NCBI GenBank assembly: GCA_016866335.1
Contig: VGMT01000001.1
Coordinates: 1-64,000, forward strand
Reading direction: 5' to 3'
Source: Bacteroidota bacterium
Lineage (GTDB): Bacteria; Bacteroidota; Bacteroidia; CAIKAF01
Length of the DNA stretch: 64,000 nucleotides
This document shows positions 1-8,442 of the stretch, piece by piece. Numbering within the stretch: the stretch's first letter is position 1; each line of letters opens with the position of its first letter. The notes below the pieces were generated by a model, which saw only the letters and a program-made list of their open reading frames with translations, made no database searches and had not been told where the DNA came from. A program made the translations under genes and the position numbers.

Positions 1-2238
1 GCTGATCTGAGCATCCCAATTGATTAAGTGTTGAATGCGGTACTTTAAAATACCAGGGTCAGCACCTGAATTTACCGAGGTGTTGCTGTACGATATGGCA
101 ATGGTGTCGTAGGTTGTTGGGAAAACATTGTTTACTTTAACTATATTCTGGCCAAACTCGTAGTTTGAATCCAACGATATGGGCATGGTGTAGGTGTATC
201 CGAAATTAAAATCGACCGACCAATATTTGGCGGGTTGGTATTGCAAATATGCAATGGCTTCGAGCCCGGTAATGCGGGCTGGCCCGGTATTGAAAAACTT
301 AAAGCCTTTGATTAGGGAATCCGTTGGATTCAAATTTGAATTAAAGAATCCAACAAAGGCGAATTCCACATAATCGGTGTACTCTTGCCAAAATCCCGAG
401 AAGTCAACAAAACCTCGAATTTTCTTACCCATTTTGTAAAGCTGCTTGATCCCAAGCTCAGCACTCCAGCTTGTTTCAGGCCTTAAATTGGGATTGGCAA
501 AGAAACCGCTGCCACCGCTGGTGGTCGAAATATACCGTTCGCCGATGGTTGGGAATCGAAAGCCTTGGCCCCAAGAACCACGAATGTAGGTGCCCTCGCT
601 GGCTCTGAAATTGGCTCCTACACGAAACACGGGCTTGTTGTCGGTTACCTCATTGACCTTAAAATACTCCCAACGCGCTCCGCCCGTTACTGTAAGCCGT
701 TTGAAAAATTTCTTTTCCAATTGCAGGTATCCAGCCGCGTTCAGGGCAATGCTCGTTGAATCGCCGGTTCCATTGTCGCTAAATACCCCTCCGGTACTCC
801 AGGTGTGGGTAAATGATACCCCTGCTGTTACGCTCAAATCTTTGGTTAAAAAGGGTAGGGCGGTAGATTTGCTGAAATCTTTGTTGAATTGGTATTCGGC
901 AAAACTGGTTCTGGAGCGGCTGTCTTGAACATTTTGGGCGGGTTTGGGCCCCACATCTCCGTCAGAAATGCTTCCAAAAAGCCGCCCCCTAAGCACGTGC
1001 CGGCTGCCTTTGCTGCCTCCGTAGGTGATGTAAGGGTCTAAGTAGAAAAAAACATTGCTGAAATTGGTCAGGCTGCCCGGTGCCATTTTAAAAATATTGG
1101 TGTCGGCATCTTGCCAAAAAAAAGATTGTGATTCGTTCATCAACATGGCGTTTCCATTCAATCCAAAAGAAAGTCCCTCGATCGACTTGATTCGGAAACG
1201 GGTATTGAAATTGGCACGAACGCTGTGCTCGTATTCTCCGTCGTTTATGCGTGAGGTGTCAAAGTCCCCAGGCAGAGATTTAAGAGGCTCGCCACCCTTA
1301 AACCCTTGGTCGTAAATGGCTTGGGCTCCTACCACCAAATCCATTTCCCATTTTTCGTTTTTGGGTTTAATGATGCGCGAATGCAGCACATTCATTCCTG
1401 ATTTCATGTTGTTGAATGATTTTCCTTGCCAGGGCGAAGCAGCAGGTCCAGAGGGTTCGCTATACATTCCAGAAAATAGGCTGATTTTGGTTTGGGGCTT
1501 TTGGCTGGGGAAAGCAGTCCGGATGTTGATGACACCATTGGAAGCACCTGAGCCGTAAAGGACTGAAGATGCTCCTTTTACTACCTCAATTTGTGAGGTA
1601 TTTTCCATGGGATAGAAGCTCCACATGGGTCGCCCGGCATCGGCCCGAAGAATGGGCATATCGTCGATTAAAACCAAAACCCGGCTTCCAAGTCCAGAGC
1701 TCCACCCGCTGCCTCCACGCACCTGTGGTTCGGCATCAATAATAGAAACACCCGGAATTTGTTCAATAACCAAATCGGCGCTAATGGCATTCCTGGCCTG
1801 AATTAGTTCTGGTTTGATAAGCGAAACCGAAACGGTGGCTTCTTCAATTTTTTGAGGACTTCGGTTTTCTGAATATATCACCTCGTTTAATTCTAAAACC
1901 GAAGATTCCAGTTTGACGTTCAGTTTGACGGTTTTTCCCGCATTCAGCTCTACGGTTTCTGTTTTTGATGTAAAGCCAACCGCCGAAAAATGGACGATAA
2001 AGGTGCCCGGTTTCGATTCCAGTTTGTAATTCCCATTAAAATCGGTTACCGCTCCTTTGACATTCGACAAATCGCTTGATTTTTGTCCTGGGGTCGTCAA
2101 ATAAATAGTAACCAAGGGGACGGGCTCCCCGGTTTCATCGCTGTTGACCTTTCCTTCAACATAACCAATTTGGGCTTGTACTCCAATCGAAAATAAACAC
2201 GCCAACAGTGCAGTAAAAAAGGATATTCCGTACTTCAT
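1..2238 (-). CDS. TonB-dependent outer-membrane receptor (3' end outside window)
   Basis: This gene is missing from the ORF track because it runs off the left edge. I translated it from the ATG at 2238 and found 746 codons without a stop. It starts with a Sec signal peptide ending VQAQ. Residues about 27-115 form a carboxypeptidase-like regulatory beta-sandwich, and residues about 125-240 a plug domain with QVRGG, VLVLIDDMP and ASSVLYGSGASNGVINI. The rest is a beta-barrel rich in aromatic/polar strands. Such receptors import iron chelates, heme, cobalamin or glycans using TonB energy; the substrate is not evident. The wording RNAISADLVIEQIPGV resembles colicin/ferrichrome-type receptors rather than SusC. 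A perfect palindrome lies 33 bp upstream, which would fit metal-dependent control (inference). The missing part should be the last barrel strands. Confidence 0.93.
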   Translation of the reverse strand, partial: MKYGISFFTALLACLFSIGVQAQIGYVEGKVNSDETGEPVPLVTIYLTTPGQKSSDLSNVKGAVTDFNGNYKLESKPGTFIVHFSAVGFTSKTETVELNAGKTVKLNVKLESSVLELNEVIYSENRSPQKIEEATVSVSLIKPELIQARNAISADLVIEQIPGVSIIDAEPQVRGGSGWSSGLGSRVLVLIDDMPILRADAGRPMWSFYPMENTSQIEVVKGASSVLYGSGASNGVINIRTAFPSQKPQTKISLFSGMYSEPSGPAASPWQGKSFNNMKSGMNVLHSRIIKPKNEKWEMDLVVGAQAIYDQGFKGGEPLKSLPGDFDTSRINDGEYEHSVRANFNTRFRIKSIEGLSFGLNGNAMLMNESQSFFWQDADTNIFKMAPGSLTNFSNVFFYLDPYITYGGSKGSRHVLRGRLFGSISDGDVGPKPAQNVQDSRSRTSFAEYQFNKDFSKSTALPFLTKDLSVTAGVSFTHTWSTGGVFSDNGTGDSTSIALNAAGYLQLEKKFFKRLTVTGGARWEYFKVNEVTDNKPVFRVGANFRASEGTYIRGSWGQGFRFPTIGERYISTTSGGSGFFANPNLRPETSWSAELGIKQLYKMGKKIRGFVDFSGFWQEYTDYVEFAFVGFFNSNLNPTDSLIKGFKFFNTGPARITGLEAIAYLQYQPAKYWSVDFNFGYTYTMPISLDSNYEFGQNIVKVNNVFPTTYDTIAISYSNTSVNSGADPGILKYRIQHLINWDAQIS

Positions 2239-2270
2239 GCATTCTAAATCTCGGGTAAAAAAAACGATTA

Positions 2271-2290
2271 TTGCCTTAACGTTAAGGCAA
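2271..2290. promoter_or_regulatory. Perfect 20-bp palindrome upstream of TonB receptor
   Basis: TTGCCTTAACGTTAAGGCAA is an uninterrupted inverted repeat centred between the MBL-fold gene stop (2315) and the TonB receptor start (2238). Its size and symmetry fit a dimeric repressor operator. The TTGCCTTAA half-site recalls DtxR/MntR-type boxes, but this is only resemblance. A terminator is less likely: the stem would have no natural loop, and the T-run on the minus strand begins several bases after it. Confidence 0.5.
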
Positions 2291-2314
2291 AACGAAGTCA
2301 AAGATGTACGTTTT

Positions 2315-3025
2315 TTAAGGAATTTGGAAATATTCGCCCGCCGAAAGTGGAAGGCATCGTGGATCTTGAAGCAGGATACTCCATTGTTTTTCAGTGGGTT
2401 GTTCAGATTTTCCGAACCGAGACACCAATCCTTTACCCGGTTTTTGAATGTCGTGGGTTCGGGTAAAATACCGGGGCTTTAGTTTTGCCAAGGTTTGTTG
2501 GTGGTACTTAAATCCTAAAGCTATTTCACCGCCCAACCAAAAAGGCAATTTGTATCCACCCACAGCCGAAATCCACACATCAATTTGGTCGGGCATGCTG
2601 GGGTTGTCAGCATGAAAGCCGTGAGGCGTATAAAAAATCCGTTTCCCCTCGGCCTGAATAAGCCAACCGGAGTGTAAAAAATGACGGCCTACCTTTTCAC
2701 AGGTAAAGGGGCCTATGCTGCCTTTGTGTGAAATTTGCTTAGAAAAAGCCTTGGGCCCCTTGAAGCCAAGCACAATTTCAGCCCCTTTCATCTTGAGTTT
2801 ATTTAAGGTGTCCAGGTGGAAATGGTCGGAAAAAGGGAAGGCCACAAAAACCGAAAAATTCCCAGGTAAGGCCTGATATCCAGGAGAATAATCGGGCAGC
2901 CATTGGGTATTAAACCAAGCCGGTCCGTTGCTTTGAACTCCCTGAAACCAAGGATCCAAAACCAAATGGCCTTGGTCGGTTGAAATCAACCAACTGGAAT
3001 CCGAATTTAGCCGTTGAATCAGCAT
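2315..3025 (-). CDS. MBL-fold (UlaG-like) metallo-hydrolase family protein
   Basis: 236 aa, cytoplasmic, no signal peptide. The N-terminus (LNSDSSWLIST...LVLDPWF) and the following FPFSDHFHLDTL segment match the UlaG/YcbX-like branch of the metallo-beta-lactamase fold, where a beta strand leads into HxHxDH. Here the motif reads HFHLDT, so the last metal-binding His is Thr. A later histidine-rich stretch (YTPHGFHADN) and RYFTRTHD near the C-terminus could supply other ligands. The substrate is unknown and a full two-metal site is doubtful. The gene is downstream of the DUF1295 gene on the same strand, but repeat copy A lies between them. Start ATG 3025 is the first available. Confidence 0.7.
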   Translation of the reverse strand: MLIQRLNSDSSWLISTDQGHLVLDPWFQGVQSNGPAWFNTQWLPDYSPGYQALPGNFSVFVAFPFSDHFHLDTLNKLKMKGAEIVLGFKGPKAFSKQISHKGSIGPFTCEKVGRHFLHSGWLIQAEGKRIFYTPHGFHADNPSMPDQIDVWISAVGGYKLPFWLGGEIALGFKYHQQTLAKLKPRYFTRTHDIQKPGKGLVSRFGKSEQPTEKQWSILLQDPRCLPLSAGEYFQIP

Positions 3026-3089
3026 GCCAATGGCGTTTTTGGGTGATTGGAATAACCTAAAACGAAGGGTTTAGGATTTTGTAGGGTTT

Positions 3090-3235
3090 GCGGTAGGGAT
3101 TGAGCCGGGTAGCGCGCAAAGGGCGAAGTGCGGGGTTCCGCGTGCTGCGGAGGCGACTTCAGGAGCCACCGCAAAGCCGCTGGACCCCCCACTGAGCCCT
3201 GCGTACTACCGGTGAAAGCCCGCAACCGCCCCCCC
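3090..3235 (-). repeat. Dispersed covarying hairpin repeat, copy A
   Basis: One of seven related intergenic elements. Strand is given so that the element reads GGGCGG...CGGGCTTTCACCGGTAG...CTACCCGG...CAATCCC. It begins about 10 bp after the DUF1295 stop codon and is preceded (in its own direction) by a T7 run. Its variable third stem pairs GGGCTCAGTGGGGGGTCC with GGAACCCCGCACTTCGCCC imperfectly. The apical stem is GCGG.GGC/GCC.CCGC. Track ORFs 3019..3252 and 3128..3325 are translations of this element and are not genes. Confidence 0.88.
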
Positions 3236-3244
3236 AAAAAAACC

Positions 3245-4201
3245 TTATTCACCGTTGGAACTTCGAAATGGGAACAACATAGGCACGCGCTTGCGGTAAT
3301 CTTGATAGTCCTTTTTGCGGCTTAACTGCCTGTTTTCCATCATGGGAATGCTGGCCAGCAGAATCAACAAGGTTATGCCAAGTGCGCCTGAAAATGTCCA
3401 CCAATAATCGGGAGAACTTGCCATGCCAAACAAGAAAATTCCCCACCAAAAAGCAATTTCGCCGAGGTAATTGGGGTGGCGAGAAATACTCCACAAACCA
3501 GTTTTAAAGGTCTCGTCGGGCGAAAGTTTGCCCGAAATGCTCGCCATAAAACGTTGGTCGTCGGCCACCGTTTCAAGCAAAATGCCACCCATGGTTAGAA
3601 CGATAGCAATGCCATCGATAAAGTTAAGTTGATGGCCAGAAATGCTGGGCGAAAAAACAGCTTGAAAAGGAGTGCAGGCAAGGAATACAAACAACGTTGG
3701 AATCAAATGCAGGCTTAAAAAAGAAATGGGCCAATAGGCTTTTTTAAACTTTAAACGCATGGAAACATAGCGAAAATCTTCGTGTTGAAACCCACGCCAA
3801 GATCGAGCCCAATTGTAGGTGAGCCTCCAGGCCCAAAATGAAACCAACATGAACACAATTCCGGCCCGCACCAAAGCATGAGGGGGAGCCTGGGCCAACA
3901 GCCCCGAATCGGCCTGACCATACCAAAACATAAAAAGAAGTGGAGGGGCCACACTCCAATACGCGTCGTACATACTGGAGTTGTTAAAACCCAAGCTGAA
4001 AAAATAGATGATGACCGTTGCTGTAATATCGACCAGCAGCAATTGAAGCAAGGGGTGAATGTCGTTTAAATAGGGAAGGGCTACGCCGGCCCCAACTATG
4101 GCCGAAAGGTAGGCCATGGCGACCCAAAACAAATCGGTTTCTTTTCGAATGGAACTCAGTTCAGGGTTTGATTTCAAAGTTGAAGGCATTTTTAAGGTCA
4201 A
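3245..4201 (-). CDS. DUF1295 / steroid 5-alpha-reductase-like membrane protein
   Basis: 318 aa with about seven hydrophobic segments. The C-terminal part has the family signature GLWSISRHPNYLGEI followed by WWGIFLFG, typical of DUF1295 and of isoprenylcysteine methyltransferase/steroid reductase-like folds, where the Arg-His-Pro-Asn-Tyr motif binds cofactor. A reaction cannot be assigned; relatives act on lipids or steroid-like compounds with NAD(P)H. It overlaps the 3' end of dnaX by 41 bp if the first ATG (4201) is used, or 29 bp if the ATG at 4189 is used. Either way translation is probably coupled to dnaX. Confidence 0.8.
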   Translation of the reverse strand: MTLKMPSTLKSNPELSSIRKETDLFWVAMAYLSAIVGAGVALPYLNDIHPLLQLLLVDITATVIIYFFSLGFNNSSMYDAYWSVAPPLLFMFWYGQADSGLLAQAPPHALVRAGIVFMLVSFWAWRLTYNWARSWRGFQHEDFRYVSMRLKFKKAYWPISFLSLHLIPTLFVFLACTPFQAVFSPSISGHQLNFIDGIAIVLTMGGILLETVADDQRFMASISGKLSPDETFKTGLWSISRHPNYLGEIAFWWGIFLFGMASSPDYWWTFSGALGITLLILLASIPMMENRQLSRKKDYQDYRKRVPMLFPFRSSNGE

Positions 4202-6206
4202 GTAAACTGGGGTTTGTTTCGGCCATTGCGTTGAATTTCTCTTCGGCTGTGTAGGGTTTAGTAGTTTGTTCGCTGAGCTTTATCTCGCTAATCAATTCGA
4301 TAAAATCGTTTTCAAGGTTGCTGCGCAGGTGCTGCAACAAATCAGCGCCGATTTCCACAAACGTGGTTTGCAAACCGGCATGCGGTATGTAAAACACCAA
4401 TGAGGTAGGCGATGTTTGCTCCATTTCTACGCGACTAAGCATTTGGGCGGCAACCATTTTGCCCTGGGTACTTAAGATTTGAGAAAAGGCCAAAACAGAC
4501 TCCTGCAATTCGGCCAACGAAAAGGGCTTGTTCGCTTGAGGAATAAAAACCTCTTGGCTGGTATTTTGCCGGGCGTTTTCGTCTAAAATCGACAGGGTTC
4601 CCGTGTTGAACTGACCTCGGCGGCGCAGGAGTTTGGGCGCCTCTTCGCTTGCGCCTTCTGCAGGTTTTGCCGTTCCAGAATCCGAACTGGGCGAATCCAA
4701 AGGAAGGGTGGTTTCGGTTTGAACAGGCTGGGGAGCCAATTCAGGCTCGACCTGAGTAATCAGCGCATCGTTGACAGGTTGGTCCACGTATTTTTCACCC
4801 GGATCTAAATTAACAAGGGAATCGGATTCTGCGGTTTGGTTGGCCGGTGCATCGGAATGAACCGCCGGAGCCGGCGTTGATTCCACAGATTGAATTTCAG
4901 CTGTTGGGCTTAAAATCTCAGAACTGCTGGGTGGAGGATTGGCAGGGGAAGGACTTGCTACGCCGGCCAAGGACTCCGCCTGAACGGGCTTTGAAGTTTG
5001 GGCGGAAGGGGCTTGAGCTTGAGCGGCTGAAGAAGGTGCCGAGCCTGTTTGGCTTGGTTTTGAAGCAGAAGGGCTTGCTTGTTCTGATCCATTGCCGGGA
5101 CCTTGAGGACTGGTTTGCAAAAGGGCGGCCAGCTTTAACAGCGAAAGTTCAAGGTGAAGGCGCTTGTTGTTGGCCAGGCGGTATTGGGCATCGGACTGGT
5201 TCATTAGATCTAACACCGCCAGTTTGGTTTCAAGTGAAAACAAATTAGACTGTTCAACGTACCGTTCGCGAAGAGCCTCGGTGGCTTCCAGTAGTTTTAC
5301 CGTTGCCGGTGAATGCACCACAAGCAGGTTTCTTAGGTGTTCGCATAGCCCTCCCAGCAGGTATGCCCCGTCAAAACCAAGCTGCAAAATTTCATCTAGT
5401 TTTAAAAGAAGTTCCGAGGTTTGATTGGTTCGGCCCATTTCCAACAGCTGAAAATGGTAATCGTAATCCAGAATATTCAGGTTTTCAATCACTTCCTTGT
5501 ATCCGAATCGGTTGCCCGAGAAGGTAACAATGCGGTCGAAAATGGACAGGGCATCGCGCAGCGCCCCGTCGGCTTTCATGGCAATGACATGCAGCCCACC
5601 TTCCTCGGCCTCAATGCCTTCCTTCATGGCAATTTTCATCAGGTGGCCGGTAATATCGTCTACCGTAATGCGCCTGAAATCAAAAATTTGGCAACGCGAA
5701 AGAATGGTAGGCAGGATTTTGTGTTTTTCGGTGGTAGCCAAAATGAAGACCGCGTGGGCGGGCGGTTCTTCCAGCGTTTTCAAAAAAGCATTGAAGGCAG
5801 CCGCAGAAAGCATGTGTACCTCATCGATAATGTACACCGAATGGGAACCCACTTGGGGCGGAATTCGTACCTGACCTATTAAATCACGAATGCCTTCAAC
5901 GCTGTTGTTGGAAGCGGCATCCAGTTCATGGATGTTAAAGGAATGAGAGGTTTGAAAGCCAACGCAGGAATCGCAGGTGCCGCAGGGCTCCATCTCGGGG
6001 CTGGGTTTCATGCAATTTATTGATTTTGCAAGGATTCTAGCGCAGGTGGTTTTGCCCACCCCTCTAGGTCCGCAAAACAACAGTGCATGAGGTATTTTTT
6101 TGTTGGTCAGTGCATTGCGAAGGGTCCCTGTGATGTGCAGTTGCCCAACCACATCGTCGAAAGATAAGGGGCGGTATTTTCGAGCTGAAACAATAAAATC
6201 TTCCAT
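4161..6206 (-). CDS. dnaX: DNA polymerase III subunit gamma/tau
   Basis: Clamp-loader ATPase of the replicative polymerase. I start at ATG 6206 (MEDFIVSARKYRP), which matches the family N-terminus; the track start at 6290 adds 28 unlikely residues. The product is 681 aa. It shows Walker A GPRGVGKTT, the four-Cys zinc module (C...CGTCDSC), DEVHML Walker B, TTEKHKILPTILSRCQ sensor/Arg-finger region, then domain III. From about residue 370 there is a Pro/Ala/Ser/Gln-rich linker of roughly 180 residues, then a conserved Bacteroidota tau-like C-terminal domain (FSLAELQESVLAF...). I saw no slippery A-run for programmed frameshifting, so probably one product is made. Confidence 0.96.
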   Translation of the reverse strand: MEDFIVSARKYRPLSFDDVVGQLHITGTLRNALTNKKIPHALLFCGPRGVGKTTCARILAKSINCMKPSPEMEPCGTCDSCVGFQTSHSFNIHELDAASNNSVEGIRDLIGQVRIPPQVGSHSVYIIDEVHMLSAAAFNAFLKTLEEPPAHAVFILATTEKHKILPTILSRCQIFDFRRITVDDITGHLMKIAMKEGIEAEEGGLHVIAMKADGALRDALSIFDRIVTFSGNRFGYKEVIENLNILDYDYHFQLLEMGRTNQTSELLLKLDEILQLGFDGAYLLGGLCEHLRNLLVVHSPATVKLLEATEALRERYVEQSNLFSLETKLAVLDLMNQSDAQYRLANNKRLHLELSLLKLAALLQTSPQGPGNGSEQASPSASKPSQTGSAPSSAAQAQAPSAQTSKPVQAESLAGVASPSPANPPPSSSEILSPTAEIQSVESTPAPAVHSDAPANQTAESDSLVNLDPGEKYVDQPVNDALITQVEPELAPQPVQTETTLPLDSPSSDSGTAKPAEGASEEAPKLLRRRGQFNTGTLSILDENARQNTSQEVFIPQANKPFSLAELQESVLAFSQILSTQGKMVAAQMLSRVEMEQTSPTSLVFYIPHAGLQTTFVEIGADLLQHLRSNLENDFIELISEIKLSEQTTKPYTAEEKFNAMAETNPSLLDLKNAFNFEIKP

Positions 6207-6342
6207 GTAAAAAGTGCTTACAACAAAGATAGCATTTCCTTGAGCGAAAGAAATGCATACCGGGCTCGTAAGATGCGATTGAAAATGCAAAGGCGAAAGG
6301 GTATCGGCTTTGAGCTAAGTTTGATTTTGGTTCTTTTATTGT

Positions 6343-6485
6343 GGGCGGCAAACGGGCTTTCGCGGGTTGTCCGCGGGTGCCGTAAGGCGGGCCCAGCGGG
6401 CTTGCGGTGGCTCCTAAAGTCGCCTCCGCGCCGCGCGGGCCCGGCTACGGCACCCTTGCGGGCAACCCTGCTCAATCCCTGCCGC
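6343..6485 (+). repeat. Dispersed covarying hairpin repeat, copy B
   Basis: Element in the gap between the symporter 3' end and dnaX start, antisense to both. Third-stem arms are GGGTGCCGTA and TACGGCACCC, perfectly complementary, flanking GGGCCC/GGGCCC. The second stem is GGGTTG...CAACCC instead of GGTAG...CTACC, a compensatory change. The 3' outer arm TGCCGC is followed by an extra GGGCGGC. Track ORFs 6218..6529 and 6240..6497 are spurious. Nothing else is visible in the 6207-6584 gap. Confidence 0.9.
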
Positions 6486-6584
6486 GGGCGGCTTTGAATG
6501 AAAACCTGAGGCCTTAAACCAGAATGCAAGGAAATAGAATAATCCTATGGTTTAATCAGTGAAAATTGGGCCCAATTGACGAAC

Positions 6585-8294
6585 CTAGAATTTCTGGGAA
6601 CTCCTTAGATTAAAGTAAAGCTGAAAAACCGCGGCAAGCCCCATGGTCAGTAAGCAGCCAATCGGATTTAACCACAAATAGGCCAAACCTGAAACGTGGT
6701 TTGGAAGAATATGGGTATCAAAATACAAGAATAGCACCACGGCTTCGCTAATCAAACCCGCCAGCAGTAGGGCCCTTCCTTGTACAAACCGCAAGAAAAA
6801 TGCCGTACAAAAAATACCCAAAATGGTTCCATAAAAAAGGGAACCAATAATATTTACCGCTTCAATTAGGTTGTCGAACAAAGAAAAAATCAAAGCAAAA
6901 AAGATGGCAACCACTCCCCAAGCGGCCGTTGCCAGCCTGTTGGCCATTAATTGCCCAGAATCTGATTTAGGTAATATCCCCATTGGCCTTAGAAAATCCA
7001 TTGCGGTTACAGAACCTAAGGCGCTTAATTCTCCCGATGTGGACGACATAGCAGCCGCAAATATCATGGCAAGCAATAAACCCACCAACCCGATTGGCAA
7101 ATAACCCATTATAAACGATAAGAATATGTAGTCTCCGTCGTTGCTGTCTTCCTGGGGAAGATGTTTTTTCATTAAGACCTTTACCGATTCCCTTAATTTT
7201 TTCTCTGATTCAAGGCTGTTCAAATACGATTCTTTAAATTCCGGTTCAGGAATGCTACCTGCCGACCAAGAACGAATGCTTTTTTGCCGCTCTTGGTTTA
7301 AATTTTGGTATTCGTTGTTTAAAACCGTCAAAGAATCTTTGGCGGCAGATTTCTGCAATTCCGACCATTGAACGGAATTAAAATGCAAGGGTTGGGGGTT
7401 GAATTGAAAAAAAATAAAAACCAAAACACCAACAAACAGAACTAAAAACTGCATCGGAATTTTAAATACCCCATTGAACAATAATCCTAAGCGGCCTTCA
7501 CGAACATTCTTGCCCACCAAATACCTTCCAACCTGCGATTGGTCGGTACCGAAATAACTTAGGGAAAGAAAAAAACCGCCAAGTAAACCACTCCAAATGG
7601 TATATCGATTTGATAAATCGGGTGTCCAATCAATGGCATTCATTTTGCCGGCCATTCCTGCCAATTCTAGTCCCTGAGAAAGGGGAATATGTTTTTGAAT
7701 GTACACCAAGAGCAAAGCCAATGCTACCAAAAGCCCGCCAAGCATAACAGCCATTTGTTGTTTCTGGGTAATGGCCACAGCTCGGCTACCTCCAGTGGTG
7801 GTGTAGGCAATAACCAGCAAGCCAATGCAGATGTTGGTTAGGCTTAAATTTAATCCCAATAAGGTGCTTAAAACAATGGACGGGGCATAAATGGTAATTC
7901 CAGCAGCCAAGCCACGTTGAATCAAAAACAAAAAAGCAGTGTACCATCGAGCCCATTTTCCAAATCGGTGCTCTAAAAATTCGTAGGCAGTGTACACCTG
8001 CATTTTATAATACAGAGGGATAAACACAGCCGAAACGACCAAAATAGCCAAAGGCATCCCTAAATAAAATTGAATAAAGCCCAAACCGTCTTGGTAGGCT
8101 TTTCCTGGAACCGAAATAAAAGTAACCGCCGAGGCTTGGGTTGCCATGACAGAAATTCCTATGGTCCACCAAGGCATTTGTCGGTTGCCCAGCAAATACG
8201 ATTCAGCGTCCATTTGCTTGCGGGTTGCGTACATCCCATAAGCCACAATGCCTAAAAGGGTGCCCAGCAAAACAAACCAGTCTAACCAATGCAT
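6585..8294 (-). CDS. Sodium:solute symporter (SSS family)
   Basis: 569 aa, about 13 transmembrane helices of the LeuT-type SSS fold. Family features include the N-terminal YLLGNRQMPWWTIGISVMAT segment (non-bilayer loop and Na-site helix TM1), TTGGSRAVAITQ, and GTDQSQVGRYLVGKN. A hydrophilic insert of about 80 residues (roughly 305-385, SELQKSAAKDSL...QEDSNDGD) separates two membrane blocks, as in several Bacteroidota SSS members. Transported solute is unknown (sugars, acids, amino acids or sialic acid in relatives). A 37-aa membrane peptide gene ends one base before its start codon, suggesting a coupled accessory subunit. Confidence 0.9.
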   Translation of the reverse strand: MHWLDWFVLLGTLLGIVAYGMYATRKQMDAESYLLGNRQMPWWTIGISVMATQASAVTFISVPGKAYQDGLGFIQFYLGMPLAILVVSAVFIPLYYKMQVYTAYEFLEHRFGKWARWYTAFLFLIQRGLAAGITIYAPSIVLSTLLGLNLSLTNICIGLLVIAYTTTGGSRAVAITQKQQMAVMLGGLLVALALLLVYIQKHIPLSQGLELAGMAGKMNAIDWTPDLSNRYTIWSGLLGGFFLSLSYFGTDQSQVGRYLVGKNVREGRLGLLFNGVFKIPMQFLVLFVGVLVFIFFQFNPQPLHFNSVQWSELQKSAAKDSLTVLNNEYQNLNQERQKSIRSWSAGSIPEPEFKESYLNSLESEKKLRESVKVLMKKHLPQEDSNDGDYIFLSFIMGYLPIGLVGLLLAMIFAAAMSSTSGELSALGSVTAMDFLRPMGILPKSDSGQLMANRLATAAWGVVAIFFALIFSLFDNLIEAVNIIGSLFYGTILGIFCTAFFLRFVQGRALLLAGLISEAVVLFLYFDTHILPNHVSGLAYLWLNPIGCLLTMGLAAVFQLYFNLRSSQKF

Positions 8295-8295
8295 G

Positions 8296-8409
8296 CTAAC
8301 GGTAATATGAGGATAAACAATGCAAGCCTACCACAATGATTATTTCAATAATTAAAAGCAGCAGGTACCAAGGCCAAAATCGCGAATTTGGTTCAGAAGG
8401 GTGCTGCAT
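8296..8409 (-). CDS. Small single-span membrane protein upstream of SSS symporter
   Basis: 37 aa, too short for the ORF track. Reading from ATG 8409 gives MQHPSEPNSRFWPWYLLLLI and then IEIIIVVGLHCL with a short polar tail, ending at TAG 8296-8298. There is one strong hydrophobic span with a short polar N-terminus. The stop lies one base from the symporter ATG (8294), so translation is likely coupled. Several SSS transporters have tiny partner proteins (for example DUF485/DUF997-type), but I cannot show homology. Support comes from position, hydrophobicity and the absence of another explanation for the gap. Confidence 0.6.
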   Translation of the reverse strand: MQHPSEPNSRFWPWYLLLLIIEIIIVVGLHCLSSYYR

Positions 8410-8442
8410 ATTTCAAAAGTAAAAGCCTTGGGTTTCCATTTT

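Noticed and set aside
2237-2482. Plus-strand 81-aa ORF
   Set aside because: It overlaps the TonB promoter region and antisense to the MBL gene; no protein-like features.
3019-3325. Track ORFs over repeat copy A (77 and 65 aa)
   Set aside because: They translate the GC-rich hairpin element; similar peptides (LRWLLKSPP) recur in ORFs over other copies, showing they follow repeat DNA, not protein function.
4161-6206. Programmed frameshift in dnaX
   Set aside because: No slippery A-rich heptamer with a following hairpin was found in the expected region after domain III.
6218-6529. Track ORFs over repeat copy B (103 and 85 aa)
   Set aside because: Same cause: spurious translations of the element in both strands.
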